DNA of 5,155 nt from Moraxellaceae bacterium (GTDB taxonomy: Bacteria; Pseudomonadota; Gammaproteobacteria; Pseudomonadales; Moraxellaceae), in contig JAUXNL010000488.1 in assembly GCA_030684415.1 (NCBI GenBank), positions 1-5,155 on the forward strand, written 5' to 3'. Numbering within the stretch: the stretch's first letter is position 1; the number at the start of each line of letters is the position of its first letter. This document shows positions 1-5,155 of this stretch, in pieces. A program made the translations under genes and the position numbers. Below the pieces are notes generated by a model that had not been told where the DNA came from, made no database searches, and saw nothing but the letters and a program-made list of their open reading frames with translations.

Positions 1-647
1 AGCCGATGCCTCCGCACAGCCTGACGCTGACCCTCGTCGGCGCCGGCCTCCTGTGGGTGGGCTGGTTCGGCTTCAACGCGGGCTCCAACCTTGAGTCGAA
101 TGCCGGTGCTGCGCTCGCCTTCATCAATACCCTGTTCGCTACGGCTGCGGCAGTGTGCGGCTGGCTCGTGGTCGAATCGCTCATCAAGGGCAAGCCTTCT
201 GCTCTTGGTGCGGCATCGGGTGCTGTGGCCGGCCTCGTGGGCATCACCCCGGCAGCAGGTCTGGTCGGCCCCATGGGCGCCATCGTGATTGGTCTGGCCG
301 CCGGCGTGATCTGCGTCTGGGGCGTGACCGGTCTGAAGAAGCTGCTGGGTGCTGACGACTCGCTCGACGTGTTCGGCGTGCACGGTCTGGGCGGTATTGT
401 TGGTGCCCTCCTGACCGGCGTGTTCTACGCGCCGTCGCTGGGTGGCATCGGCCCTGAAGATTTCTCCATCGGCAGCCAGGTCATGATTCAGGCGCTCGGT
501 GTGGTCATCACCATCGTCTGGGTGGGTGTGGTCTCCGCCGTCTCCTACAAGCTGGTGGATCTGGTGGTCGGCCTGCGTGTACCGGAAGAAGACGAGCGCA
601 TCGGTCTCGATGTCGCGTCTCACGGTGAGCGTGCCTACAACGACTGA
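1..647 (+). CDS. amtB: Ammonium transporter AmtB, C-terminal part (5' end outside window)
   Basis: Channel protein of the Amt/Mep/Rh family that conducts ammonium/ammonia across the inner membrane. The reading frame is open from the window edge (first full codon at position 3), so the ATG at position 6 is an internal Met: PMPPHSL matches the interior AMPPHNL segment of E. coli AmtB. Counting from that Met, family signatures are GWFGFNAGS (19-27), the GLVGITPAAG stretch (76-85), DVFGVHGLGGIVG (121-133), and a C-terminal tail GLRVPEEDERIGLDVASHGERAYND almost identical to the cytosolic tail of E. coli AmtB that contacts the PII protein GlnK. His126 corresponds to the second of the pore 'twin histidines' (H318 in E. 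coli). Several hydrophobic segments are consistent with the last membrane helices. The C-terminus is intact. A glnK gene often precedes amtB, but that lies outside this window. Identification is by family motif recognition and is firm. Confidence 0.96.
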   Translation, partial: PMPPHSLTLTLVGAGLLWVGWFGFNAGSNLESNAGAALAFINTLFATAAAVCGWLVVESLIKGKPSALGAASGAVAGLVGITPAAGLVGPMGAIVIGLAAGVICVWGVTGLKKLLGADDSLDVFGVHGLGGIVGALLTGVFYAPSLGGIGPEDFSIGSQVMIQALGVVITIVWVGVVSAVSYKLVDLVVGLRVPEEDERIGLDVASHGERAYND

Positions 648-660
648 GCATCGTCGCTGT

Positions 661-695
661 AAAAGAAAAAGGGCCTTCGGGCCCTTTTTCTTTTT
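661..695 (+). terminator. Intrinsic terminator of amtB, possibly bidirectional
   Basis: A perfect 15-bp stem (661-675 with 680-694) closes a UUCG tetraloop (676-679) flanked by the stabilising C/G pair. The base of the stem is AAAAGAAAAA pairing with TTTTTCTTTT, so a U-rich tract follows the GGGCC/GGCCC core on the + strand and the equivalent on the - strand. It begins 13 bases after the amtB stop codon, which is ideal for terminating that gene. Confidence 0.95.
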
Positions 696-722
696 GGGGC
701 ATCACCCGATCAGGTGGTCTGC

Positions 723-771
723 TGCAGCAACGACATTCTGGAATATGACGTTGCTGCAACCGCAACGTCAT
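723..771. promoter_or_regulatory. Two overlapping, mutually exclusive inverted repeats
   Basis: The arm at 745-758 can pair in two ways. Leftward, 723-736 is complementary to 745-758 at 13 of 14 positions (mismatch A733/A748), with an 8-base loop. Rightward, 745-754 is a perfect 10-bp complement of 762-771, with a 7-base loop. The core word GCAACG (or its complement) therefore occurs three times, at 727, 749 and 762. As DNA this could be a tandem operator for a dimeric regulator. As RNA it would be two competing hairpins. It lies upstream of the propeller lipoprotein gene and beyond the amtB terminator. The regulator is unknown. Confidence 0.6.
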
Positions 772-809
772 GAATCTGATGTCTCCATGTCATGTTGGTT
801 GAATAGCCT
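765..809 (+). promoter_or_regulatory. Candidate Pho-box-like promoter for the propeller lipoprotein gene
   Basis: Three 7-base words occur at exact 11-base spacing: ACGTCAT (765-771), CTGATGT (776-782) and ATGTCAT (787-793), each separated by 4 bases. The E. coli PhoB box is a set of CTGTCAT direct repeats with 4-base spacers. Matches here are 5/7, 4/7 and 6/7, so the phasing is right but the middle repeat is weak. A poor -10 (TAGCCT, 804-809) starts 10 bases after the last word, as in PhoB-activated promoters that lack a good -35. This would place the start of transcription near 816, about 27 bases ahead of the ATG. This is inferred from pattern only, and chance similarity is possible. Confidence 0.35.
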
Positions 810-842
810 CGCTGGCTTTGATGAATAGTCAGGGGCAATCCA

Positions 843-2666
843 ATGGGCAAGTTTCTTCGTGGTGCAGGCTGCATTCTTCTCGCCGCTACGCTGACGGCGT
901 GTGTCGACGATGGCAAGGACGGCAAAGATGGTCAGGACGGTCTTTCCGGTCTGCCAGGGCTGATCGGGCCGCCGGGGGCAACAGGTGCTCCTGGCGCGAC
1001 TGGCCCTACGGGTGCCACAGGCGCACCTGGCGCCAATGGTGCCGGGCAGGCGATTTCACTTGCGCGCGTGGGACGCTCGACATCGCAGGGCTATCTGGTC
1101 AGCGCCGCCGAAATCGTTGACTACGACAAAGTGAACAAGCGGATTTTCTCCATCAATTCGCAAACGGGTGGCGTCGATGTCTTCAGTGCCGACGATGTGA
1201 CCGCACTCGGCATGCCCACACAGAGTCTTGATGTTCGTCAGATGGTGTTTGATGCGGGTGATGTGGCCGACCTGGCCCTGATGGGCGGCGTCAACAGCAT
1301 TGCCGTCAGTGGCGGCAAGGTGGCCGTGGCGCTGGATGCCAATCCCAAGACGGATAACGGCTGGGTGGTGTTTCTGGATGCGGCAACGCTGACGCATTTG
1401 CACACCGTGTCGGTGGGAGCGTTGCCGGACAGCCTGACGTTCACCCCGGATGGCAGCAAGGTGGTGGTGGCTAACGAAGGCGAGCCGAATGTCGGTTACA
1501 GCATTGATCCTGAGGGCAGCATCAGTGTCATCACGGTGGCGGATTTCAGCGTGGTGAATATCGGTTTCACTGACTTCAATGTGGGCGGGCCGCGTCATGC
1601 CGAGTTGCCCCTGAACAAAATGGTGCTGGGTGGAATTGGCGCCAGCGTGGCGCAAGATATCGAGCCGGAATATGTCGCCATCCGCGAAGATGGTCAGCGC
1701 GCCTATGTCACGCTGCAGGAAAACAATGCGATTGCGGTAGTTAATCTGGTCAGCAATAGCATCGAGAAGATCATCGGTCTTGGCTTCAAGAACCATGCCA
1801 TTCCCGGCAACGAGCTGGATGCCAGCCAGCAGGATGGCGTGAATCTGCGCACCTGGCCGGTGTACGGCGTCTACATGCCGGATTCGATTTCGGTGACGAC
1901 CCTCAATGGCCGCACGTATTTGCTGACCGCCAATGAAGGTGACAGCCGTGAAGACTGGCTGAACGGTCTGAACGACGCGGCGACCTGTCAGGCAAATGGC
2001 TATTACCACCGTAGCAACAGTTGCCGTGATGAGTTGGCGCTGCGTGACATCGGGCATTCCGATCTGGTCATGGGCAGTGCGCTGGCCGGCCTCAACACCG
2101 ACACCACCTTGGGTCGTCTGCAGTTTTCTTACAGCATTACCCGCAAGATGAATGGCAGCACCACCATCAACAGCCTGTACGCCTATGGCTCGCGCTCGTT
2201 CTCGGTGTGGGATGCGGCGACGGGTGAGCAGGTCTTTGATTCGGCGAATGCGTTCGAGCGCATCACGGCCCAGCGCTATGGCGCGTTGTTCAACCAGAAC
2301 CATAGCGGCGTGCTGACGGGCGATCGTCGCAGCAACAGCAAAGGTCCGGAGCCTGAGGCCATCGCCGTCGGCAAGATTGCTGGCCATACCTATGCCTTCA
2401 TCGGCCTGGAGCGTATGGGCGGCATCATGGTCTACGACGTGTCCAATCCGCATGCGCCGGCCTTCGTGCAGTATGTGAACGACCGCGATGTCACGCAGTC
2501 ACCGGAAGTGGCGGCGGTGTCGGCCGGTATGGATCTTGGCCCGGAAGGCTTCCGTTTCGTGTCGGCAGCAGACAGCCCCAACGGTAAACCGTTGTTGCTG
2601 GTTGGCAGTGAAGTCAGCGGGACGACTTCGGTCTACGAGATCAGCGTGACCGCTTTGCAGGATTGA
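843..2666 (+). CDS. Lipoprotein with collagen-like stalk and choice-of-anchor I type propeller domain
   Basis: A 607-aa exported protein. The ATG at 843 is preceded by AGGGG (831-835) at 7-base spacing. Residues 1-20 form a lipoprotein signal (MGKFLRG, hydrophobic core, lipobox LTAC with Cys20). Val at +2 gives no inner-membrane retention signal by the E. coli rule. Residues 24-68 are 15 uninterrupted Gly-X-Y triplets (GKD, GLP, GPP, GAT, GAP), a collagen-like stalk. Residues from about 72 to 607 match the 'choice-of-anchor I' family as I know it: GALPDSLTFTPDG (192-204), ANEGEPN (210-216), DIEPEY (272-277), TANEGDSRED (362-371), KGPEPEA (500-506), GLERMGGIMVYDV (521-533), DLGPEGF (564-570), ending in EVSGTTSVYEI. 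Repeated acidic EPE/GPEG motifs suggest propeller blades binding metal or a phosphorylated ligand. Two cysteines (382, 394) could form a loop disulfide in the periplasm or outside. Relatives are sometimes annotated as alkaline phosphatase or phytase-like; no activity is shown here. It forms a single-gene unit. Confidence 0.88.
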   Translation: MGKFLRGAGCILLAATLTACVDDGKDGKDGQDGLSGLPGLIGPPGATGAPGATGPTGATGAPGANGAGQAISLARVGRSTSQGYLVSAAEIVDYDKVNKRIFSINSQTGGVDVFSADDVTALGMPTQSLDVRQMVFDAGDVADLALMGGVNSIAVSGGKVAVALDANPKTDNGWVVFLDAATLTHLHTVSVGALPDSLTFTPDGSKVVVANEGEPNVGYSIDPEGSISVITVADFSVVNIGFTDFNVGGPRHAELPLNKMVLGGIGASVAQDIEPEYVAIREDGQRAYVTLQENNAIAVVNLVSNSIEKIIGLGFKNHAIPGNELDASQQDGVNLRTWPVYGVYMPDSISVTTLNGRTYLLTANEGDSREDWLNGLNDAATCQANGYYHRSNSCRDELALRDIGHSDLVMGSALAGLNTDTTLGRLQFSYSITRKMNGSTTINSLYAYGSRSFSVWDAATGEQVFDSANAFERITAQRYGALFNQNHSGVLTGDRRSNSKGPEPEAIAVGKIAGHTYAFIGLERMGGIMVYDVSNPHAPAFVQYVNDRDVTQSPEVAAVSAGMDLGPEGFRFVSAADSPNGKPLLLVGSEVSGTTSVYEISVTALQD

Positions 2667-2674
2667 GAGCGGGC

Positions 2675-2742
2675 CGCCTGCCGGGAAAGTTTCCCCGGCA
2701 GGCGTGTGTCAAGAAAATGCCGGACATGTTCCGGCATTTTTT
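2675..2742 (+). terminator. Tandem hairpins, second one an intrinsic terminator
   Basis: The first hairpin is a perfect 11-bp GC-rich stem (2675-2685 with 2694-2704, 8-base loop), starting 8 bases after the stop codon at 2666 and lacking a U tract. The second is a perfect 11-bp stem (2714-2724 with 2730-2740, loop CATGT) ending in six T residues (2737-2742), a standard intrinsic terminator. The first may be an RNA-stabilising 3' hairpin. Confidence 0.92.
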
Positions 2743-2775
2743 ATGGGCGCAGCACACGCTATCGCTACGCCGCCG

Positions 2776-2802
2776 GCCATAGGAGCGAACCGTTCCTATG
2801 GC
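2776..2802. repeat. Inverted repeat (9-bp stem) in intergenic region
   Basis: GCCATAGGA (2776-2784) is perfectly complementary to TCCTATGGC (2794-2802), with a 9-base spacer. No T tract follows, so it is not a clear terminator. It lies between the terminator of the propeller gene and the larger hairpin at 2848. Positions 2743-2775 and 2803-2847 show no gene or convincing promoter. It could be an operator or the outer part of the structured repeat that begins further right. Confidence 0.6.
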
Positions 2803-2847
2803 TGACGGATGACACTGGCAGCAATGTCGTGCGCTGTTAGGGTAGGC

Positions 2848-2887
2848 CTGACCGCTGGCTGGAAAATGCTTTTCAGCCAGCGGTCAG
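2848..2887. repeat. Strong 18-bp hairpin next to the long repeat
   Basis: The 14-base arm CTGACCGCTGGCTG (2848-2861) pairs perfectly with 2874-2887. A G-T wobble (2862/2873) and three A-T pairs extend the stem to 18 bp around the tetraloop ATGC (2866-2869). No T run follows on either strand outside the stem. It ends 4 bases before the start of the detectable match between repeat copies 1 and 2. It may belong to the same element, because copy 2 is cut by the window edge before the corresponding position. Confidence 0.85.
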
Positions 2888-2891
2888 CCGG

Positions 2892-3018
2892 GCTAAGGAT
2901 GGCTGGGTCGCGGATCAATCACGCTGAGCTGATTGACGCGGCGAGGAGCGATTCCGGACAGGTGCTGGAATCGCAGGCTGAAAACCCTCGGGAGGGGCGT
3001 TTTTCAGCGAGCAGCCAA
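2892..3018 (+). repeat. Dispersed structured repeat, copy 1 (127 bp)
   Basis: This stretch aligns along its whole length with the reverse complement of 5030-5155, roughly 80% identical by hand alignment with few gaps. Longest identical blocks are GGGCGTTTTTCAGC (2995-3008), TCCGGACAGGTGC (2953-2965) and ATCAATCACGCT (2914-2925). It folds as three consecutive hairpins: 2915-2921/2930-2936, 2948-2955/2967-2974 (GCGATTCC with GGAATCGC) and 2977-2988/2993-3008. The most variable segments are loops or compensated stems. It ends 22 bases before the next gene. No coding function is evident. It may be a MITE-like or other intergenic repeat family. Confidence 0.88.
2977..3008. promoter_or_regulatory. 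Terminator-like hairpin in the leader of the two-gene operon
   Basis: GCTGAAAA (2977-2984) pairs with TTTTCAGC (3001-3008), enclosing an inner CCCT/AGGG stem (2985-2988 with 2993-2996) and a 4-base bulge. An A tract lies on one side and five T residues (3000-3004) on the other, so it could terminate in either direction. It ends 32 bases before the ATG at 3041. It would either shield the operon from read-through or sit in its leader RNA. No convincing -35/-10 pair is visible between it and the gene. Confidence 0.55.
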
Positions 3019-3040
3019 AACAAGAACCGGAAGTGCCGCC

Positions 3041-4066
3041 ATGTCCAGACTGCTCATGCTCCTGCTGGGGGTTTTCCTTTTTGCCTTCACCGGCTGCTCC
3101 ACCATCTGGGCGCAGGCAATGGCCGGACGCATGACTGATAGCCTGCTGTCCATGGAAAGCTACCGGGGCCGGTTGGTGCAGCAGGGCTTGTTGCCGGATG
3201 CACCGGGCACACCCGTCGTGCAGGACGTGGTGTATGCGAAGCCCTGGCGTGTGCGCGCAGAGGTAATGGCCCCGGCGGCCTACAAGGGTTCGCTGTTCGT
3301 GTACGACGGTGAACAAATGCTCATGTGGTGGCCACAGGAGCTGATGGGCATTCGCGTGCGCGGCCTGAAAAATCCCTCTCGCGACGAGATTGCCGCGCAT
3401 GTGCAGCGCGAAATGAAAAATGCCATGGAGCACTATGCGTTCGCGCTCACCGAAGGCCAGAAGGTGGCCGGACATGAAGTCAGTCGTTGGCGAGTGTTGC
3501 CGTTGGCCGAGGCACCGTATCGCCTGCATCACACCTCATGGAATTACGATCGCTATGCCTTTCCGCTGAAAATGGAATTCCAGGAAAGCGGCAAGCCCTG
3601 GTACAGCTATGCGTTCGAGAAAATCGAGTTCGGCGTGCCGGTGCAAGACAGCGAATTTGCTTTCACTTTTCCGGAAAACGCCGTCGTCTTCGAGTGGGAC
3701 ATGCAAGCCCCCGGCATCAGCCTGGAAGAGGCCCGGCGCAAGATGAACTTCACCGTGATGCAGCCGAAAAAACTGCCCGATGGTCATGCGCTGCGCAAGA
3801 TCGTGCGTGCGGAGCATTGCTTGCCCATGATCGCCCTGCAGTTTGATCGTGGTGCGTCACTCATCACGCTCACGCAGTCGCGGGCGTATGGCCCGGGGCA
3901 GGTGCCCCGTTACGGCAAGCCGGTAAAAATCGGCGACAGCACGGGCTGGCTGTATTTTGCCGGCACGACCACCGTCATCAGTTGGGTCCGGGATAAAACC
4001 GCGCTCACGCTCATGGGCAATCTGTCGTTTCCCCAAATGATCAGCATCGCGCGTTCGGTGGAGTGA
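3041..4066 (+). CDS. LolA/RseB-fold lipoprotein with DUF4367-like C-terminal domain
   Basis: A 341-aa lipoprotein of unknown exact role. The ATG at 3041 is chosen because GGAAG (3029-3033) lies 7 bases upstream and translation then begins directly with a lipoprotein signal: MSRLLMLLLGVFLFAFTGC, lipobox FTGC, Cys19, Ser at +2. An in-frame TTG at 2933 would add 36 residues read through the repeat element and is rejected. Residues of about 27-215 resemble the half-barrel of LolA/LolB/RseB proteins (SYRGRL, KPWRVRAEV, YDGEQMLMWWPQ, FPLKMEFQE), a fold that holds lipid acyl chains or lipoproteins. Residues from about 225 to 341 (GISLEEARRKM, LPDGHALRKI, LITLTQSRAYG, GWLYFAGTTTVISWVRD, LTLMGNLSFPQMISIARSVE) look like the DUF4367 domain that often follows LolA-like domains. 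Its stop codon overlaps the start of the hydroxylase gene, so the pair is coupled. It is unlikely to be LolA itself, which is soluble and shorter. Confidence 0.85.
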   Translation: MSRLLMLLLGVFLFAFTGCSTIWAQAMAGRMTDSLLSMESYRGRLVQQGLLPDAPGTPVVQDVVYAKPWRVRAEVMAPAAYKGSLFVYDGEQMLMWWPQELMGIRVRGLKNPSRDEIAAHVQREMKNAMEHYAFALTEGQKVAGHEVSRWRVLPLAEAPYRLHHTSWNYDRYAFPLKMEFQESGKPWYSYAFEKIEFGVPVQDSEFAFTFPENAVVFEWDMQAPGISLEEARRKMNFTVMQPKKLPDGHALRKIVRAEHCLPMIALQFDRGASLITLTQSRAYGPGQVPRYGKPVKIGDSTGWLYFAGTTTVISWVRDKTALTLMGNLSFPQMISIARSVE

Positions 4067-4917
4067 TGGGCGCGGCCTGGCAAGCGTTCTGGTACTCACC
4101 GGTGGCGGCGGTATACGCCGCCGGTTATGCGCTGTGGGCGGTGCTGATGTTGGCGGAGGCGGGTATCGGCCGATGGCAGCAGCGCCCGCTGTATGCCTGG
4201 CGCGATTCACTGACCAGTCTGTGCATGTACGTCGGGTACTTTGCCATCAACCTGCTTTGGGTGCCGGTGGTGTTTTTGCTGTACACATGGATGCACGATC
4301 ACGCCATTTTCCAGATCGGCATCGGCGCCTGGCATACCGGTGGAGGTGGCCGCTGGTGGGAGTGGGCGCTGTTATTCGTGCTGGAAGATCTGTGTTTTTA
4401 CGCGTTTCACCGCAGCAGCCATCGTTTTTCAGTGTTCTGGGCGGCCCATGTCACGCATCACTCTTCACGCTATTTCAATTTGTCGGTGGCCTTCCGGCAA
4501 ACCTGGACGCCGTTTGTGGCTGTGCTGTTCTGGTTGCCGCTGCCCTGGCTGGGGTTTGATCCGCTGATGGTAATGACGATGCAGATGATCAGCCTGTTTT
4601 ATCAATTGTTCTTGCACACACAACTGGTGCCTGCGCTGGGCCCGCTGGAGTGGGTGTTCAACACGCCACAGCATCATCGTTTGCATCATGCGGTGAATGC
4701 GCCGTATGTGGACCGCAATTTCGGTGGCATCCTGATTATCTGGGACCGTCTGTTCGGCACCTTTGCCGCCGAGCAAGCGCAAGAGCCGCCACGCTTTGGC
4801 ATCCGCCCTGATCTGGTCAGCTACAACCCGGTCACGGTGGCTTTTCATGAGTGGGTGCGGTTGCTGAAAAAGTGGATGGCGCTGCCGTCGCGGGACGGTG
4901 GCTCGGTGCCGGATTAG
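4066..4917 (+). CDS. Sterol desaturase / fatty acid hydroxylase superfamily membrane protein
   Basis: A 283-aa integral membrane di-iron oxygenase of the FA_hydroxylase superfamily (PF04116 type), which hydroxylates or desaturates lipid substrates. The substrate here is not predictable. The histidine clusters that ligate the iron pair are all present: HRSSH (115-119), HVTHH (128-132), His184 in LHTQLVP, and QHHRLHH (202-208), followed by the family-typical NFGGILIIWDRLFGTF (218-233). Hydrophobic segments lie near residues 13-31, 52-74, 97-114 and 149-188. The ATG at 4066 shares one base with the upstream stop codon (TGATG arrangement), indicating translational coupling. A GTG at 4063 is an alternative start adding one residue. 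GGAG at 4060-4063 is too close to be an ideal ribosome binding site, which also favours coupling. Length is normal for bacterial members. Pairing with a LolA-like lipoprotein suggests envelope lipid modification, but this is inference. Confidence 0.92.
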   Translation: MGAAWQAFWYSPVAAVYAAGYALWAVLMLAEAGIGRWQQRPLYAWRDSLTSLCMYVGYFAINLLWVPVVFLLYTWMHDHAIFQIGIGAWHTGGGGRWWEWALLFVLEDLCFYAFHRSSHRFSVFWAAHVTHHSSRYFNLSVAFRQTWTPFVAVLFWLPLPWLGFDPLMVMTMQMISLFYQLFLHTQLVPALGPLEWVFNTPQHHRLHHAVNAPYVDRNFGGILIIWDRLFGTFAAEQAQEPPRFGIRPDLVSYNPVTVAFHEWVRLLKKWMALPSRDGGSVPD

Positions 4918-5029
4918 CCCCGTCACGGCCTCATGATCGCGCTGTGAAAATGCCCTTCGATGCGCAAAGCAGACACGCTGCGCGCGGGGTGCCCGGAAAC
5001 GCCGCCAGCGCACAGCGAAAGCAAATCAC

Positions 5030-5155
5030 TTGGCAGCTTGCTGAAAAACGCCCATCCGGGCTTTTTCAGCCCGCGATTGCGGCACCTGTCCGGATTCGCT
5101 CTACGCTGAATCGATCACTCAAGCGTGATTGATTCGCGACCCGGCCATCCTTGGC
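5030..5155 (-). repeat. Dispersed structured repeat, copy 2 (inverted, runs off window)
   Basis: The reverse complement of this stretch matches 2892-3018 from end to end. The similarity is still running at the window edge, so the element probably continues. Its inner boundary (TTGGC at 5030-5034) corresponds exactly to GCCAA at 3014-3018 in copy 1. Beyond it (4918-5029) no similarity to the flank of copy 1 is visible. Folding repeats the pattern of copy 1: a hairpin 5108-5118/5125-5135 (11 bp with one G-T wobble), a weaker pairing around 5071-5098, and a terminator-like hairpin 5040-5070. The 112 bases between the hydroxylase stop and this element hold no recognisable gene or signal. Confidence 0.88.
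5040..5070 (+). terminator. Intrinsic terminator of the LolA-like/hydroxylase operon, inside repeat copy 2
   Basis: GCTGAAAAA (5040-5048) pairs perfectly with TTTTTCAGC (5062-5070). After one bulged C (5049), GCCC (5050-5053) pairs with GGGC (5058-5061) around the loop ATCC. On the + strand this reads as a GC stem directly followed by five T residues, as in an intrinsic terminator. It lies 122 bases past the hydroxylase stop with no other terminator in between. The short GC stem makes efficiency uncertain. Confidence 0.7.

Noticed and set aside
1056..2453. Long 465-codon open frame on the - strand inside the propeller lipoprotein gene
   Set aside because: Its composition (many His, Arg, Ala, Gln) is typical of an antisense shadow in GC-rich DNA, it shows no family motif, and the + strand protein is clearly conserved.
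2811..2840. Possible sigma-70 promoter (TGACAC with GTTAGG) upstream of the LolA-like gene
   Set aside because: Both hexamers match the consensus poorly, and the strong hairpin at 2848 plus the terminator-like hairpin at 2977 lie downstream. Not enough to call.
2914..2974. Integron attC-type recombination site, suggested by hairpins next to a gene cassette
   Set aside because: No GTTRRRY/RYYYAAC core sites are present, and the flanking repeats are inverted, whereas attC sites lie in the same orientation.
2915..3018. Similar peptides (FQPAI.APVR.RS ... RD-stop) encoded on the opposite strand of copy 1 and the + strand of copy 2
   Set aside because: The shared peptide simply follows from the nucleotide identity of the repeats, the frames overlap real genes antisense or out of frame, and no start signal supports them. 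Treated as spurious coding.
2933..3040. In-frame TTG-initiated N-terminal extension of the LolA-like protein
   Set aside because: The 36 extra residues would be read through the repeat element and place the hydrophobic signal peptide internally. The ATG at 3041 has a good ribosome binding site and begins exactly at a lipoprotein signal.
4918..5029. Gap after the hydroxylase gene examined for a small gene or RNA
   Set aside because: No reading frame with a ribosome binding site, no strong hairpin and no similarity to the flank of repeat copy 1 were seen.

Overview
The window is a GC-rich, densely coded bacterial segment. The AmtB-type ammonium channel, two lipoproteins with Gram-negative-style lipoboxes and a LolA/RseB-fold protein point to a Pseudomonadota chromosome, probably beta- or gammaproteobacterial. 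The exact genus cannot be fixed from the sequence. All four genes read on the + strand.

Layout. (1) Positions 1-647 hold the 3' two-thirds or so of an amtB-like ammonium transporter gene, cut by the window edge and followed by a perfect 15-bp intrinsic terminator with a UUCG loop. (2) Positions 696-842 are a regulatory gap with two overlapping, mutually exclusive inverted repeats and a three-copy, 11-bp-phased TGTCAT-like array. That array resembles a Pho box and has a weak -10 at the expected distance. (3) Positions 843-2666 encode a 607-aa lipoprotein: a lipobox, then 15 collagen-like Gly-X-Y triplets, then a beta-propeller-like domain of the 'choice-of-anchor I' type. A tandem hairpin terminator follows. 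(4) Positions 2743-3040 are non-coding and rich in hairpins. They end in a 127-bp repeat element (copy 1). (5) Positions 3041-4917 form a two-gene translationally coupled operon: a LolA/RseB-like lipoprotein with a DUF4367-like C-terminal domain, then a membrane di-iron sterol desaturase / fatty acid hydroxylase. (6) Positions 5030-5155 carry a second copy of the 127-bp element in inverted orientation, running off the window edge.

The most notable observation is the inverted pair of roughly 80% identical, about 127-bp repeats (2892-3018 and 5030-5155) bracketing the two-gene operon. Both copies keep the same series of hairpins although parts of the sequence differ, and both contain an A-tract/GC-stem/T-tract hairpin. 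In copy 2 this sits where the operon's terminator should be; in copy 1 it sits just ahead of the first gene's ribosome binding site. This looks like a structured dispersed intergenic repeat family. I cannot tell whether it is a mobile MITE-like unit, a cis-acting RNA element or a terminator carrier without looking at the rest of the genome.

The genes do not form one obvious pathway. Nitrogen import (amtB) and the propeller lipoprotein are separate transcription units. The last two genes probably act together at the cell envelope, one modifying a lipid and the other resembling lipid or lipoprotein handling factors, but that partnership is inferred only from coupling.
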